Shown in pieces: positions 52,505 through 61,093 of a stretch of 64,000 nt of DNA. Below the pieces are notes generated by a model. The model was not told the origin of the DNA. It did not search any database and saw only the letters and a list, made by a program, of their open reading frames with translations. Positions within the stretch are counted from its first letter, which is position 1. Each line of letters begins with the position of its first letter. The stretch spans positions 1-64,000 of the forward strand of contig JAFLCB010000004.1 of NCBI GenBank assembly GCA_017302795.1, written 5' to 3'. Both the position numbers and the translations under genes were made by a program. This DNA comes from Deltaproteobacteria bacterium. Lineage in GTDB: Bacteria; Bdellovibrionota; Bdellovibrionia; Bdellovibrionales; JAMPXM01.

Positions 52505-55500
52505 TTGGAACCTCGCCAAAGTTTTCGGGTGAATACATTGCTTCAACACGTGACGGCGGAAGTTTAAAGGTTCCGCTTGAGTTCAACCTAATACGGTAAG
52601 TAGTGCCATAGGTTCCTTTCAGAACATAGCCAGCGTAGCTGGTAAAATGGCTCATCGACTTTTCTTCAAATTCAAATGGCCAAAGCGATATCTCGCCCGG
52701 CTTAGGACGCCCTTTTCCGGTTCGATTCAGAATCACAGACGTCCCGTCTAGACTTGAACCTAAATGGCTGGCACCCGCAGGAATCGGATCGCGAATGACA
52801 ACCCACGGATGATCATACTTCGCGATCACTTTAATTTCGACCTCCGCAACATCTCCGTTTTTCCAGACGACTGGCCCCTTAGTCTGCAATTCACCAGTCG
52901 AGAGCACTTTCGAAACTTTTCGTGAAACTTGATAACCAAGGTCTAACGGAGCTTTAAGCGAAATAGCGGACTTGGTTTGCAACAAAACCCAAGGCTTCCC
53001 TTGGCCCGTGTGCTGAATTCCAAGTTTTACTGAAGAACCATGACTACCCTCTGGCCACTTCAAAATTGCGCGGTCGCCGGCTGGCGATTTCGCCCAATCC
53101 ACCTTCCAATTCACCGAAGGATTTTTTCCAGGGGCATCAATAACCGTTTGGCCAAGTACTTTCTCTTTTTCAAACTTCGCTGTAAACAGCCGAAGATTTG
53201 TCACACCCCACGCATTGGCCATTGTCGAATCCCAAATTCCCTTTTTTTGCCTCGCCTGGATCCCGCGCGCCATTCGACCGACGTCGTCGGTCCAACCTTT
53301 TGCTCCGAGAACCCAGTTGAAAAGCGCTTGCGCTTCTTGATCGGCAGACGAGAACAAAATCCACTGTGCTTCTCCGTCGAGCGGCTTTTGAAGATTGACC
53401 AACGTGCCTTGGTAGTTGACTCGCGCTCGCAAAATCAGATCGACCTGTTTCAACAAGGCCTCACGATTCGGAAACTCGCTCTCGCGGTCCGCTAGACCAG
53501 CAAGTGCCGTCACTGCGACTGTCGTCCAAAGATTCGGAGCGATAGAAATAGAGTTTAACGTGATCGGCTGAAATCTTCCCCACTGCGACATCGCATCGAT
53601 CACTAGAATACGCGCCTGGTCTCGGTACGCGGTTGAGGCATATTGCTCCCACCAATCTTTGCATTGTGCGTTTCCGCTCATCCACTTTTCAAGTCCACCT
53701 AAAACTTGATCGAGTGTCGATTTCGGAATCTCAAGTCCCGAAGCCTTTGCCAACGTCAAAACGTAGCGACTGAGCTGCGGCGAACCGCAAGTAGAGCTTG
53801 GAAAGAATTTTAGAAGACCGTTTCCGTCTAAATAAGTCGGCAAATCGTCGATGACCTTTTTTACCGCTGTCTTGTCTTCGGCAACGACACCCTTCGAAAA
53901 CTTCTGCTCAAGGCAGGTGTATGGGTACTCTTCCATATAGGATTTCACTCCCAGAAGACTTGAGAGCAACGTGCTTTGTGCATCAACAGAAATTCCGCCG
54001 CGATCTTTGATTGCGTCTTTCGGTTGCTGAAGCGGGATCGAGTAAGGTTTATCAATTTGCAGCAACGTCGCCTGCAGTACACGCGCCGGTACGGCTTCCT
54101 GAACTATCGATTTCACTTTTAATCTATCAGTGAAGTTTCCAATCGTATCTTTGGCCGATACCTCGTACTCAATTTCTTTCGTGCTTGACGGAACTTGAGT
54201 CGCAATAAAAACGGTCCTTGACTCGCTTGGCTTTAGCTCAACCGACGGAATTTTCGGAAGACCGGCGACGGTGCTACTCGCGACTATCACTTCCACTTTC
54301 ATCGCTTTTTCCGTGGTATTTCGGATGGTAACGGCATTTTGAATTTTGTCACCGTCGCGAACAACGGGCGCAAAACCGGAATAAAGTATCAGATCTTTTG
54401 TACTTTGGATAACAGAAGAGCTCGATCCAAAGTGCTGTGCGCCGGCGTTTGCGACGACGTGAATCCTGAAACTAGTCATCGAATCATTCAGTGCAAAGTC
54501 GACCGTTGCTTCGCCATTTGCATCTAACTTTATTCGAGGGATCCACGCTAATAGCGGATCAAATAGCTCGCGATTTTCAAGGCCCGCGCCACCGCCACCA
54601 CCGGGTGGTCTCGCCTTCGAACCAAAATGGCGCTTTCCGATCACTTGGTTTTGACTTGAAGCTGTCGACACGGCCCAAGGGCGTTCGCCCATCATCGCCG
54701 TTAACAGCTCAACGCTCCAGTTTTTCCTCAAAAGCGAAAGTGCTTCGTCAACGACAGCAACTGCTATTTCACCGTCCACCACAGGCTTACCGTCGGCGCG
54801 GACCACTTTAATTTTCGTCGTCACTTTTTCGCGGGTTCGATAACGCTTTTTCTGAGGCGTGACCGAAACTTTTAATTCATGTGCGCTCCAACCAACTTTG
54901 ATTTTCGAAACTCCCATCTTGATTGCAGGCCGACCGAGATCTAAAAGTGCGGTGGGTTTTGGTTCGACTACTCGGCCGCGGACCGCAAGCGCACTGACAT
55001 ACACGTTGGGCGCGAAGTTTCCTTTTAAGGGCACATCTATCACCGGATTTTCACGCTTCAGTTCTGTCACGAATGCATCAAGAATTCCTTCGCGTTCAAC
55101 TGTGACCAAAACCTTTGACTGCGGGAAAGGCGAGCGAAGCACAAATCGGGCGGTTTCCTCTGGTTTGTAGGAAGTTCGTTCCGGAATCAAATCCACGCGG
55201 TCGCTATCCGACGGAGTCCACCAAGAAAAGTCTCCGTCTTCATAAACACTCATTCCGACACTGGCATAAGTAGGCCTTCCGCCTTTGTCGATAGCGCGAG
55301 CCTGAAGGATAACAGAACCCGCAGGAAGTTTTTCCGCGTTACAAGTGAACTCGCCTTTAGCATTTGATTGGCCCTTGCAGACAACACCTAGCGACGTCGT
55401 CTTTTGGCTCGAATCGTAAGAATAAAATCCACCAACAATTCTCTTTCTATGAGAAATATATTCTTGCCGATAGGCCTCCACAACCCAATCGGCGCCCGGT

Positions 55501-58331
55501 ACTGGGCGCCCTTGCGGCGTAATCAAGATACCGCCGACCGAAACCTTCCCTGCCTTCGCAAGCCAAGATTCCGACTTAAGGCCGACCACGGTTTCACTTG
55601 GGAAGATTCGAACCTGACCGCGACCGGTTTTTACTTCGCCGTTCGGATCGCGATATTCCATTTCGACCATCACCGCCCGAACAGTGGAAACATCTGGCAA
55701 GCCCGAAATCGTAAGCTTAGTTCCACCGGTCGGACCAAGTTTTGCTTTTTGATTTGAAACGAAAGCCAAATCCACTTCGGCTTCTTCCGCTTGTTCGCCG
55801 CGGGCGCCGATCTTTACTGGTCGCGAGAAGAACGAATACTCAGTCGATCCGGGAAATTCTGGTGAAAAACTATCTTGAACAATTGCTGAGCGGACCACAA
55901 CGGGGAGGTCGACAGCAGGGCCACCTGAAAGAAAGTTCGCCGACAAATCGACATCAATAGCCTTTGGTCGAACGAGGTCTGCGCCCTGCACTTTCACTGT
56001 GCTTTCCATCAAAGGCAGTCGATATTCTTCGACAACAAAGTTTCCGACCGACACGCCTCCATAAAGATATTCGTAATCCCCGCCTTCATCACTGTCCGCT
56101 TTTTTTCGATCCGTCGAAGAAAGCGAAATGTCATAGAAACCAAGATTCGCACCTTTCGGAATTTGAAATTCGCCAATAGCGGAACTCGTTTTGGCATCAA
56201 ACTGAAACGGAAGTGAATAGACTTTCCCTGATCCATTGTGCCGAATTAAAATCCGCTTGGCGGTGCGCGCCGCTGGATACATCGCGAATCCGTTGCTTAC
56301 GCGATCACGCATGAAAATCTTGAAGTGCAAGGTCTCGCCGGTCTGGATGACCGCACGATCTAACACCGCGTGCGCCGAAAGAGGTCCCCACGGAGCTTGC
56401 AGGTATTCGCTCTGTAAATTGTAACGATATTCTTCGATGCCCTTTTTCCACTGACTAGAAACAAACGAAACATCGTCGGCAAGTTTAGCAAACGCGAAGA
56501 TCTCGCAAGAATGCCCCCATCGTTCTGCTTCATCCCAGTCACAGGGGTAGTCCACCGGAGCTCGGTAGATTCCTTGGCCATCGGTCTTGCCGGTGGAAAG
56601 AAGCTTTCCTTCTCCATCCGTAATCGAAATTTCAGCTCCAGGAACAACTTGAGCTCGATCAAGAGTCGTGACCCATACGACCGAGCTTTCACGACCTTTC
56701 TTTAAGTGCACAGACAAGTTCGTGACCAGGGCCGCCGAGGCGACATACATAGGTGGACCGTCCAAAAGCGCGACGCCTAGCTTCGGGCTTTGAATTTCGA
56801 CAACGTGAAATCCTGGTTCTTTTAAAGGGATTCCGATCAGCTCGAAGTCGCGTTCACCACCAGGTTTAGGAATTTGAAAAGCGACTCCTTTTTTTCCGTC
56901 GATCAAAGGTTGCGATCGGCTGACGCGCCCTTCGCCATATCCATAATCTTTAGTTTTTACGTCGCGGTAGAACTGAATTATTTCCGCTGGCGTCGCTGTT
57001 GAATTCAGAACCATCGACTTTGCAGGCATCGAATGTTTTTTAGAAGCTAATATTTTCTCGACGTTGCGAACGCTCACGGGAAGAAGCGGTTCGGCGTTTC
57101 TTTCGAGGATTCCAAAAGGTGCTGCGAATTTAACTAGCGGCGAAAATTCGTCGGTCTTGACGGCCAAAGGAAATTTCGCCTGGTTAACCAAGGACCGCCC
57201 GAGTTCATCTTTCAGTCCAGCTGGTAACACCAGCTTAAATTCGGTTTTCTCAGGGAAAGGCGCTTTAAAAGTTAAATATCCGAGCGACGACTCTTCGGTG
57301 TTACCTCGCTTTTTCGCCTCTGGCGATAACTCATACGGAAGCCAGATTTGATTCTTCGGTCCGATCAGCTTAACAAGCTGCAAGGACTTCCGGTCGACCT
57401 GACTGTTAAACTGTACACGGGCATCTAAAATCGGATTGCAAGGGCGATCCGGGTTTACGCGCTCGCAGTTGAACGTCGCCTCAAAAGGCGCCATCACGTT
57501 AAACTCATACTTTTGCGGTTCAGCGACTGGGATTTTTGATTCTGACTGAATTTCCTTTGTCCAGTGAAACGCGACTTTCGAGCTTTCTGGAAAACGGGAT
57601 TTCCCAGTTAAAACCACAAAGCGACTGAACTCTTTCATGGACGCGAACGGCTGATTACCCTTTAGCAGAGGCCGATAAGAAGCCCAGGGCCAGTTGGTTT
57701 CGACAACCGTGCGAATTACTTTTTCTCGATCGGGACCTGTGATGATTTTTGCACCGATGCGACTGACGATAGATTTATTCGATTCAAAAAAAGCGTGCTC
57801 TTCTATGGATTTCAAATCCATCGCCCCGTCAGTTTCTATGACAAAGTATTGACCAGGTTCAATGTCGCCATAGCGAGGTTCAAGTTGAACAATCGCAGGT
57901 CCGCCGGTCGTAAAGACATAAGGGGCCCCAGCTGGAACAGCCGCGCTTGCAAGGTCTTTGCTAGCCGTCTGCGTGAAGGTGCAGCGAATTCCCGAGCTCA
58001 GCGGCTTATCAAAATCATAAGACCATGTTTTGCTGTCGACCCAGCGACCTTTGCCAGCGGGGATATCGATCTTAGGCGCGGCCGCGTCTGGGGCTTTGTT
58101 GCCGGCGCAAGCCACGGTCATCGGATCTTTTACGCGCGGGTCGCCCATAGGAACCATGTCGGTCGAATACTTAACCAAAAACTGCTGTACTGATTTTACA
58201 GCTCCGGTCGGCGACGCCGACAAGACGCCCGCCCCCAATGCGACCGAGTTACCAATCAGGAGACCGGCCAAAAAAACGGTCAGTTGACCAACCGACTGAC
58301 CAGCGATTGCGACAGATCGAGCACTCGACAT
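52479..58331 (-). CDS. Bacterial alpha-2-macroglobulin family protein (type 1, thioester)
   Basis: This protein of about 1950 residues starts at ATG 58331, seven bases after AGGAG. A signal peptide (about residues 1-35, LTVFLAGLLIGNSVALGAG) lacks a lipobox cysteine, unlike E. coli YfhM. MG domains fill the first half. A Gly-rich bait-like loop (PPGGGGGAGLEN) precedes the A2M core (FRIHVVANAGAQHFG). The thioester motif is YTCLEQKF with Cys about 1473 and Gln three residues later, set in the helical TED domain. The protein traps proteases in the periplasm, protecting the cell. PBP1C lies immediately downstream and could repair the wall after attack. Confidence 0.95.
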   Translation of the reverse strand: MSSARSVAIAGQSVGQLTVFLAGLLIGNSVALGAGVLSASPTGAVKSVQQFLVKYSTDMVPMGDPRVKDPMTVACAGNKAPDAAAPKIDIPAGKGRWVDSKTWSYDFDKPLSSGIRCTFTQTASKDLASAAVPAGAPYVFTTGGPAIVQLEPRYGDIEPGQYFVIETDGAMDLKSIEEHAFFESNKSIVSRIGAKIITGPDREKVIRTVVETNWPWASYRPLLKGNQPFASMKEFSRFVVLTGKSRFPESSKVAFHWTKEIQSESKIPVAEPQKYEFNVMAPFEATFNCERVNPDRPCNPILDARVQFNSQVDRKSLQLVKLIGPKNQIWLPYELSPEAKKRGNTEESSLGYLTFKAPFPEKTEFKLVLPAGLKDELGRSLVNQAKFPLAVKTDEFSPLVKFAAPFGILERNAEPLLPVSVRNVEKILASKKHSMPAKSMVLNSTATPAEIIQFYRDVKTKDYGYGEGRVSRSQPLIDGKKGVAFQIPKPGGERDFELIGIPLKEPGFHVVEIQSPKLGVALLDGPPMYVASAALVTNLSVHLKKGRESSVVWVTTLDRAQVVPGAEISITDGEGKLLSTGKTDGQGIYRAPVDYPCDWDEAERWGHSCEIFAFAKLADDVSFVSSQWKKGIEEYRYNLQSEYLQAPWGPLSAHAVLDRAVIQTGETLHFKIFMRDRVSNGFAMYPAARTAKRILIRHNGSGKVYSLPFQFDAKTSSAIGEFQIPKGANLGFYDISLSSTDRKKADSDEGGDYEYLYGGVSVGNFVVEEYRLPLMESTVKVQGADLVRPKAIDVDLSANFLSGGPAVDLPVVVRSAIVQDSFSPEFPGSTEYSFFSRPVKIGARGEQAEEAEVDLAFVSNQKAKLGPTGGTKLTISGLPDVSTVRAVMVEMEYRDPNGEVKTGRGQVRIFPSETVVGLKSESWLAKAGKVSVGGILITPQGRPVPGADWVVEAYRQEYISHRKRIVGGFYSYDSSQKTTSLGVVCKGQSNAKGEFTCNAEKLPAGSVILQARAIDKGGRPTYASVGMSVYEDGDFSWWTPSDSDRVDLIPERTSYKPEETARFVLRSPFPQSKVLVTVEREGILDAFVTELKRENPVIDVPLKGNFAPNVYVSALAVRGRVVEPKPTALLDLGRPAIKMGVSKIKVGWSAHELKVSVTPQKKRYRTREKVTTKIKVVRADGKPVVDGEIAVAVVDEALSLLRKNWSVELLTAMMGERPWAVSTASSQNQVIGKRHFGSKARPPGGGGGAGLENRELFDPLLAWIPRIKLDANGEATVDFALNDSMTSFRIHVVANAGAQHFGSSSSVIQSTKDLILYSGFAPVVRDGDKIQNAVTIRNTTEKAMKVEVIVASSTVAGLPKIPSVELKPSESRTVFIATQVPSSTKEIEYEVSAKDTIGNFTDRLKVKSIVQEAVPARVLQATLLQIDKPYSIPLQQPKDAIKDRGGISVDAQSTLLSSLLGVKSYMEEYPYTCLEQKFSKGVVAEDKTAVKKVIDDLPTYLDGNGLLKFFPSSTCGSPQLSRYVLTLAKASGLEIPKSTLDQVLGGLEKWMSGNAQCKDWWEQYASTAYRDQARILVIDAMSQWGRFQPITLNSISIAPNLWTTVAVTALAGLADRESEFPNREALLKQVDLILRARVNYQGTLVNLQKPLDGEAQWILFSSADQEAQALFNWVLGAKGWTDDVGRMARGIQARQKKGIWDSTMANAWGVTNLRLFTAKFEKEKVLGQTVIDAPGKNPSVNWKVDWAKSPAGDRAILKWPEGSHGSSVKLGIQHTGQGKPWVLLQTKSAISLKAPLDLGYQVSRKVSKVLSTGELQTKGPVVWKNGDVAEVEIKVIAKYDHPWVVIRDPIPAGASHLGSSLDGTSVILNRTGKGRPKPGEISLWPFEFEEKSMSHFTSYAGYVLKGTYGTTYRIRLNSSGTFKLPPSRVEAMYSPENFGEVPIADWFIAP

Positions 58332-58484
58332 GGAAGGACTCCTAAAAAAGAAGTGGCTTGAACAAATGTGACTCAATTGGAGCCTATAGAGATTAATACG
58401 TCGATCTCTAAGGCGGCGCAGAATTAATGGGCTTCAATTAATATCTAGAGCCCCAATTGGCGTTGTGCTAAGTCTCCAGCTCTT

Positions 58485-58988
58485 ATGACACGCTTTTGGC
58501 TAATGAAATCCGAACCTGATGTGTATCCCATTGCTCAGTTCAAAAAAGACCAGGTGACTCTTTGGACGGGCGTGCGCAATTTTCAGGCGCGCGGTTTCAT
58601 GATTGGAACACCTTCTCAAGCACCGAAAAAACCACCTGTGGTCGCGCCGATGTCCGTCGGCGACTATTTTCTGTTCTATCATTCAAACGCAGAACCCTCC
58701 GCCTGTGTAGGGATCGGGCGCATCGAAAAACTTGGACAGGTGGATCCAACACAGTTCGACAAGAAAACGGAAGTTTTCGAACCCAAGGCCACGAAAGAAA
58801 AGCCCATTTGGTTTTGTGCCGAGTGCCGATTTGTTGCCGAGTTTGACCGCCCGGTGACACTCGAAATGATCAAACAAGAAAAGCGGCTTTCGAAAATGGC
58901 ACTTTTAGCAAAAGGCAGTCGGCTTTCCATTCAACCAGTGACTGCGAAAGAGTTTGATTTAATTAAATTCCTTGGCGGAAAAGCTTGA
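58485..58988 (+). CDS. EVE-domain protein
   Basis: This 167-residue protein is entirely an EVE (PUA-like) domain. It shows WLMKSEPDVYPIAQF, TLWTGVRNFQARGFM, MSVGDYFLFYHSNAEPSACVGIGRI and the C-terminal LSIQPVTAKEFDLI. These domains bind modified bases in DNA or RNA (for example 5-methylcytosine derivatives in thymocyte nuclear protein 1). A Cys-rich stretch (WFCAECRF) sits in the middle. The Dus gene follows with a 4-nt overlap (TTGA), so the pairing with an RNA-modifying enzyme suggests an RNA role. Confidence 0.92.
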   Translation: MTRFWLMKSEPDVYPIAQFKKDQVTLWTGVRNFQARGFMIGTPSQAPKKPPVVAPMSVGDYFLFYHSNAEPSACVGIGRIEKLGQVDPTQFDKKTEVFEPKATKEKPIWFCAECRFVAEFDRPVTLEMIKQEKRLSKMALLAKGSRLSIQPVTAKEFDLIKFLGGKA

Positions 58989-59953
58989 TCAGCTTCTTGG
59001 AAGACGCAGCTGGCGTAGCTCCTACGCCGAAGATTTTTCTTGCACCGATGGAGGGTGTCGTTGATCACATCACACGCCGAATTCTAACCGACGTCGGCGG
59101 CCTCGATCTGGTGTTGACCGAATTCATTCGGGTCCTTGACCGCGAACTTCCAGATCACGTCTTCTTTCGCGACGCCATTGAACTTACCTTTCCCGGGGAA
59201 TCGAAAGCTATGACGCCATCGGGAATCCCACTGTTGGTGCAACTGCTTGGGTCAGATGCCGAGGCTTTAAGTAAAAACGCCGATCGCGCCATTCAGCTTG
59301 GGGCAAAAGGAATTGACCTCAATTTCGGCTGCCCTGCAAAGACCGTCAATAGGCACGATGGCGGCGCAACATTGCTGAAGAATCCCGATCGAGTTGCCGC
59401 AGTCGTCTCGGCCGTAAGAAAGGCGGTACCGCCATACCATTCTGTTTCGGCTAAGGTTCGTTTGGGTTTTAGTGACAAAATGCTACATAAAGAAATCGCG
59501 CAAGCCGCAGAATTTGGTGGTGCAACATGGCTGACGGTGCACGCTAGAACTCGGGACGAAGGATATCGACCACCGGCGCATTGGGAATACATAGCAAAAA
59601 TGCGCGAAGCCGTAAAAATTCCGGTGATCGCCAACGGCGACGTTTGGACGCCCGAGGACTATAGGCGCATGCTTGCAGTTTCAGGCTCGAAACACGCGAT
59701 GCTCGGTCGGGGAATTCTCGCACGGCCAAGTTTGGCGCTGGAATGTAAGGGAGAAAGTGACCTCTGGCCGTGGGAAAAGATTGAGCCGCTTCTTTTTGAA
59801 TTCATTCGGCTATCCAATTTGGAAAAAGGCCCCCGCTTCGCCGCCGCTCGCCTAAAACAGTGGCTGAAGAATCTTTCTAAAACCTACCCTGAGGCCTCAG
59901 CTTTATTTGAACGGGTAAAACGATTGGATGAAGTTGCGAGTTTATCTTGCTAA
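58985..59953 (+). CDS. tRNA-dihydrouridine synthase
   Basis: This 322-residue FMN-dependent TIM-barrel enzyme reduces uridines in the tRNA D-loop. Motifs are IFLAPMEGVVDHITRRIL, LVQLLGSDAEAL, IDLNFGCPAKTVNRHDGGATLLKNP (active-site Cys), VSAKVRLGF, WLTVHARTRDEGY and IPVIANGDVWTPED. The short helical C-terminus is of DusC-like type. The start TTG 58985 overlaps the EVE stop by 4 nt. Confidence 0.93.
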   Translation: MISFLEDAAGVAPTPKIFLAPMEGVVDHITRRILTDVGGLDLVLTEFIRVLDRELPDHVFFRDAIELTFPGESKAMTPSGIPLLVQLLGSDAEALSKNADRAIQLGAKGIDLNFGCPAKTVNRHDGGATLLKNPDRVAAVVSAVRKAVPPYHSVSAKVRLGFSDKMLHKEIAQAAEFGGATWLTVHARTRDEGYRPPAHWEYIAKMREAVKIPVIANGDVWTPEDYRRMLAVSGSKHAMLGRGILARPSLALECKGESDLWPWEKIEPLLFEFIRLSNLEKGPRFAAARLKQWLKNLSKTYPEASALFERVKRLDEVASLSC

Positions 59954-59991
59954 ACTAAGTACTAGCTAAGTATTTAATCGCGAGGTTTTTT

Positions 59992-60276
59992 ATGGCAAAC
60001 ACGAATCAAGGCCCTAAAGTCACAGTTTACTCAAAGGACTACTGTCCTTACTGCGATCGCGCAAAAGACCTGCTTTCCAGAAAAGGTGTCGCATTCGAAG
60101 CTATCGAGCTGCAAGACCATCCCGGCGAGTTTGAAAAGCTCAAGGCTCGCACCGGACTTATGACAGTTCCCCAGATTTTCATAGGCGAAAAACTGATCGG
60201 TGGCTACACCGACATGGCGACACTCGACCGCGATGGCCAGCTTGATCAGATGCTGGGACTTTCCGAGAAAGCGTGA
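59992..60276 (+). CDS. grxC: Glutaredoxin (dithiol, GrxC type)
   Basis: This 94-residue thioredoxin-fold protein has the redox pair CPYC (Cys18, Cys21), the cis-Pro region TVPQIFIGEKLIGGYTDM and the glutathione-binding GG. It reduces disulfides with glutathione in the cytosol. ATG 59992 is preceded by CGCGAGGTTTTTT. The next gene overlaps its stop. Confidence 0.94.
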   Translation: MANTNQGPKVTVYSKDYCPYCDRAKDLLSRKGVAFEAIELQDHPGEFEKLKARTGLMTVPQIFIGEKLIGGYTDMATLDRDGQLDQMLGLSEKA

Positions 60277-60665
60277 TGAACAATTCGTCCAACGGAAAAT
60301 CTGACAGCGGGAATTCCAAGCTTGTGTGGTCGGATGACCCAAAAGACAAAGCTCGGCTAGAAGCAGAGTCAGGAAAAGCAAAGACCAAAGAGGCCTCTGA
60401 CGACTTCGTCAAAAGCACCAACTGGGTGGCCGTCTTTCGCATGGAAAAAAGTGGACGTGGCGGAAAAACCGTCACCGTGATTGATCAGCTTCCCAAGCAA
60501 GAAATTTTTCTTCGCGATCTATGTAAGGAGCTCAAAAACAAGTGCGGATCTGGCGGTACCTATTCGCTGGAAGGCAAAGAAGGCCTGATCGAAATCCAAG
60601 GCGACAAGCGAGACGCCATCAAAGCGATTTTCACGAAAAAAGGTTTCCGCTTCAAAGGAATGTAA
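60276..60665 (+). CDS. eIF1/SUI1-family translation factor (YciH-like)
   Basis: This 129-residue protein has an N-terminal charged, disordered part (residues 1-45) and a SUI1 domain: WVAVFRMEKSGRGGKTVTVIDQL, IFLRDLCKELKNKCGSGGTYSL and IEIQGDKRDAIKAIFTKKGF. The E. coli homologue YciH influences initiation fidelity. ATG 60276 shares its first base with the glutaredoxin stop (TGATG); GTG 60273 is an alternative. Confidence 0.92.
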   Translation: MNNSSNGKSDSGNSKLVWSDDPKDKARLEAESGKAKTKEASDDFVKSTNWVAVFRMEKSGRGGKTVTVIDQLPKQEIFLRDLCKELKNKCGSGGTYSLEGKEGLIEIQGDKRDAIKAIFTKKGFRFKGM

Positions 60666-61093
60666 GGTCTTAAATCACTCGTCAAAGTTGTGAACGTTTA
60701 AATTTGAATGCCTGCCAAATGGACACCGTTAATTCCGCTCTGGTGACCCAGATTCAAGTCATCGACATTTTAGGTGTCTTAAACCGGTGCGATTGATTTC
60801 GATATTCGGCCCAAAGTCCTCATCGCTTCGCTTAGTCTTCTCGGACCGGTGCTTTTGGTTACTCACCGAAACGAATCGGCACGAAAAAGCCTTTCCACTT
60901 GTTCCAACTAAACTTGAGGCAAACTGAAGGTAGACACCTCAGAATGTTCACTAGACACAAAATCTAGGTACCTTTCGACACTGAAAGCTTTGGCTCGGTG
61001 CTTGCCCTGTCTTCCCTCGGCCGTTTTTACGGGGGATAAACTCCCCGTTCGGCGGTCCCGATACGCCACCACCATCCGACCAGGGGAGCACTT
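60666..61093. other. 428-bp non-coding leader/spacer
   Basis: No gene, tRNA or known riboswitch is recognised on either strand. Near its end, ACGGGG (61029-61034) pairs with CCCCGT (61043-61048) around loop GATAAACT, 46 bp before the next start. A GGGGAG ribosome site is adjacent to GTG 61094. The stretch is large enough for a promoter plus a structured 5' UTR of the coiled-coil gene. Confidence 0.5.

Noticed and set aside
60666-61093. Cyclic-di-GMP or other known riboswitch in the long leader
   Set aside because: No match to the conserved cores I know; only a simple 6-bp hairpin is evident.
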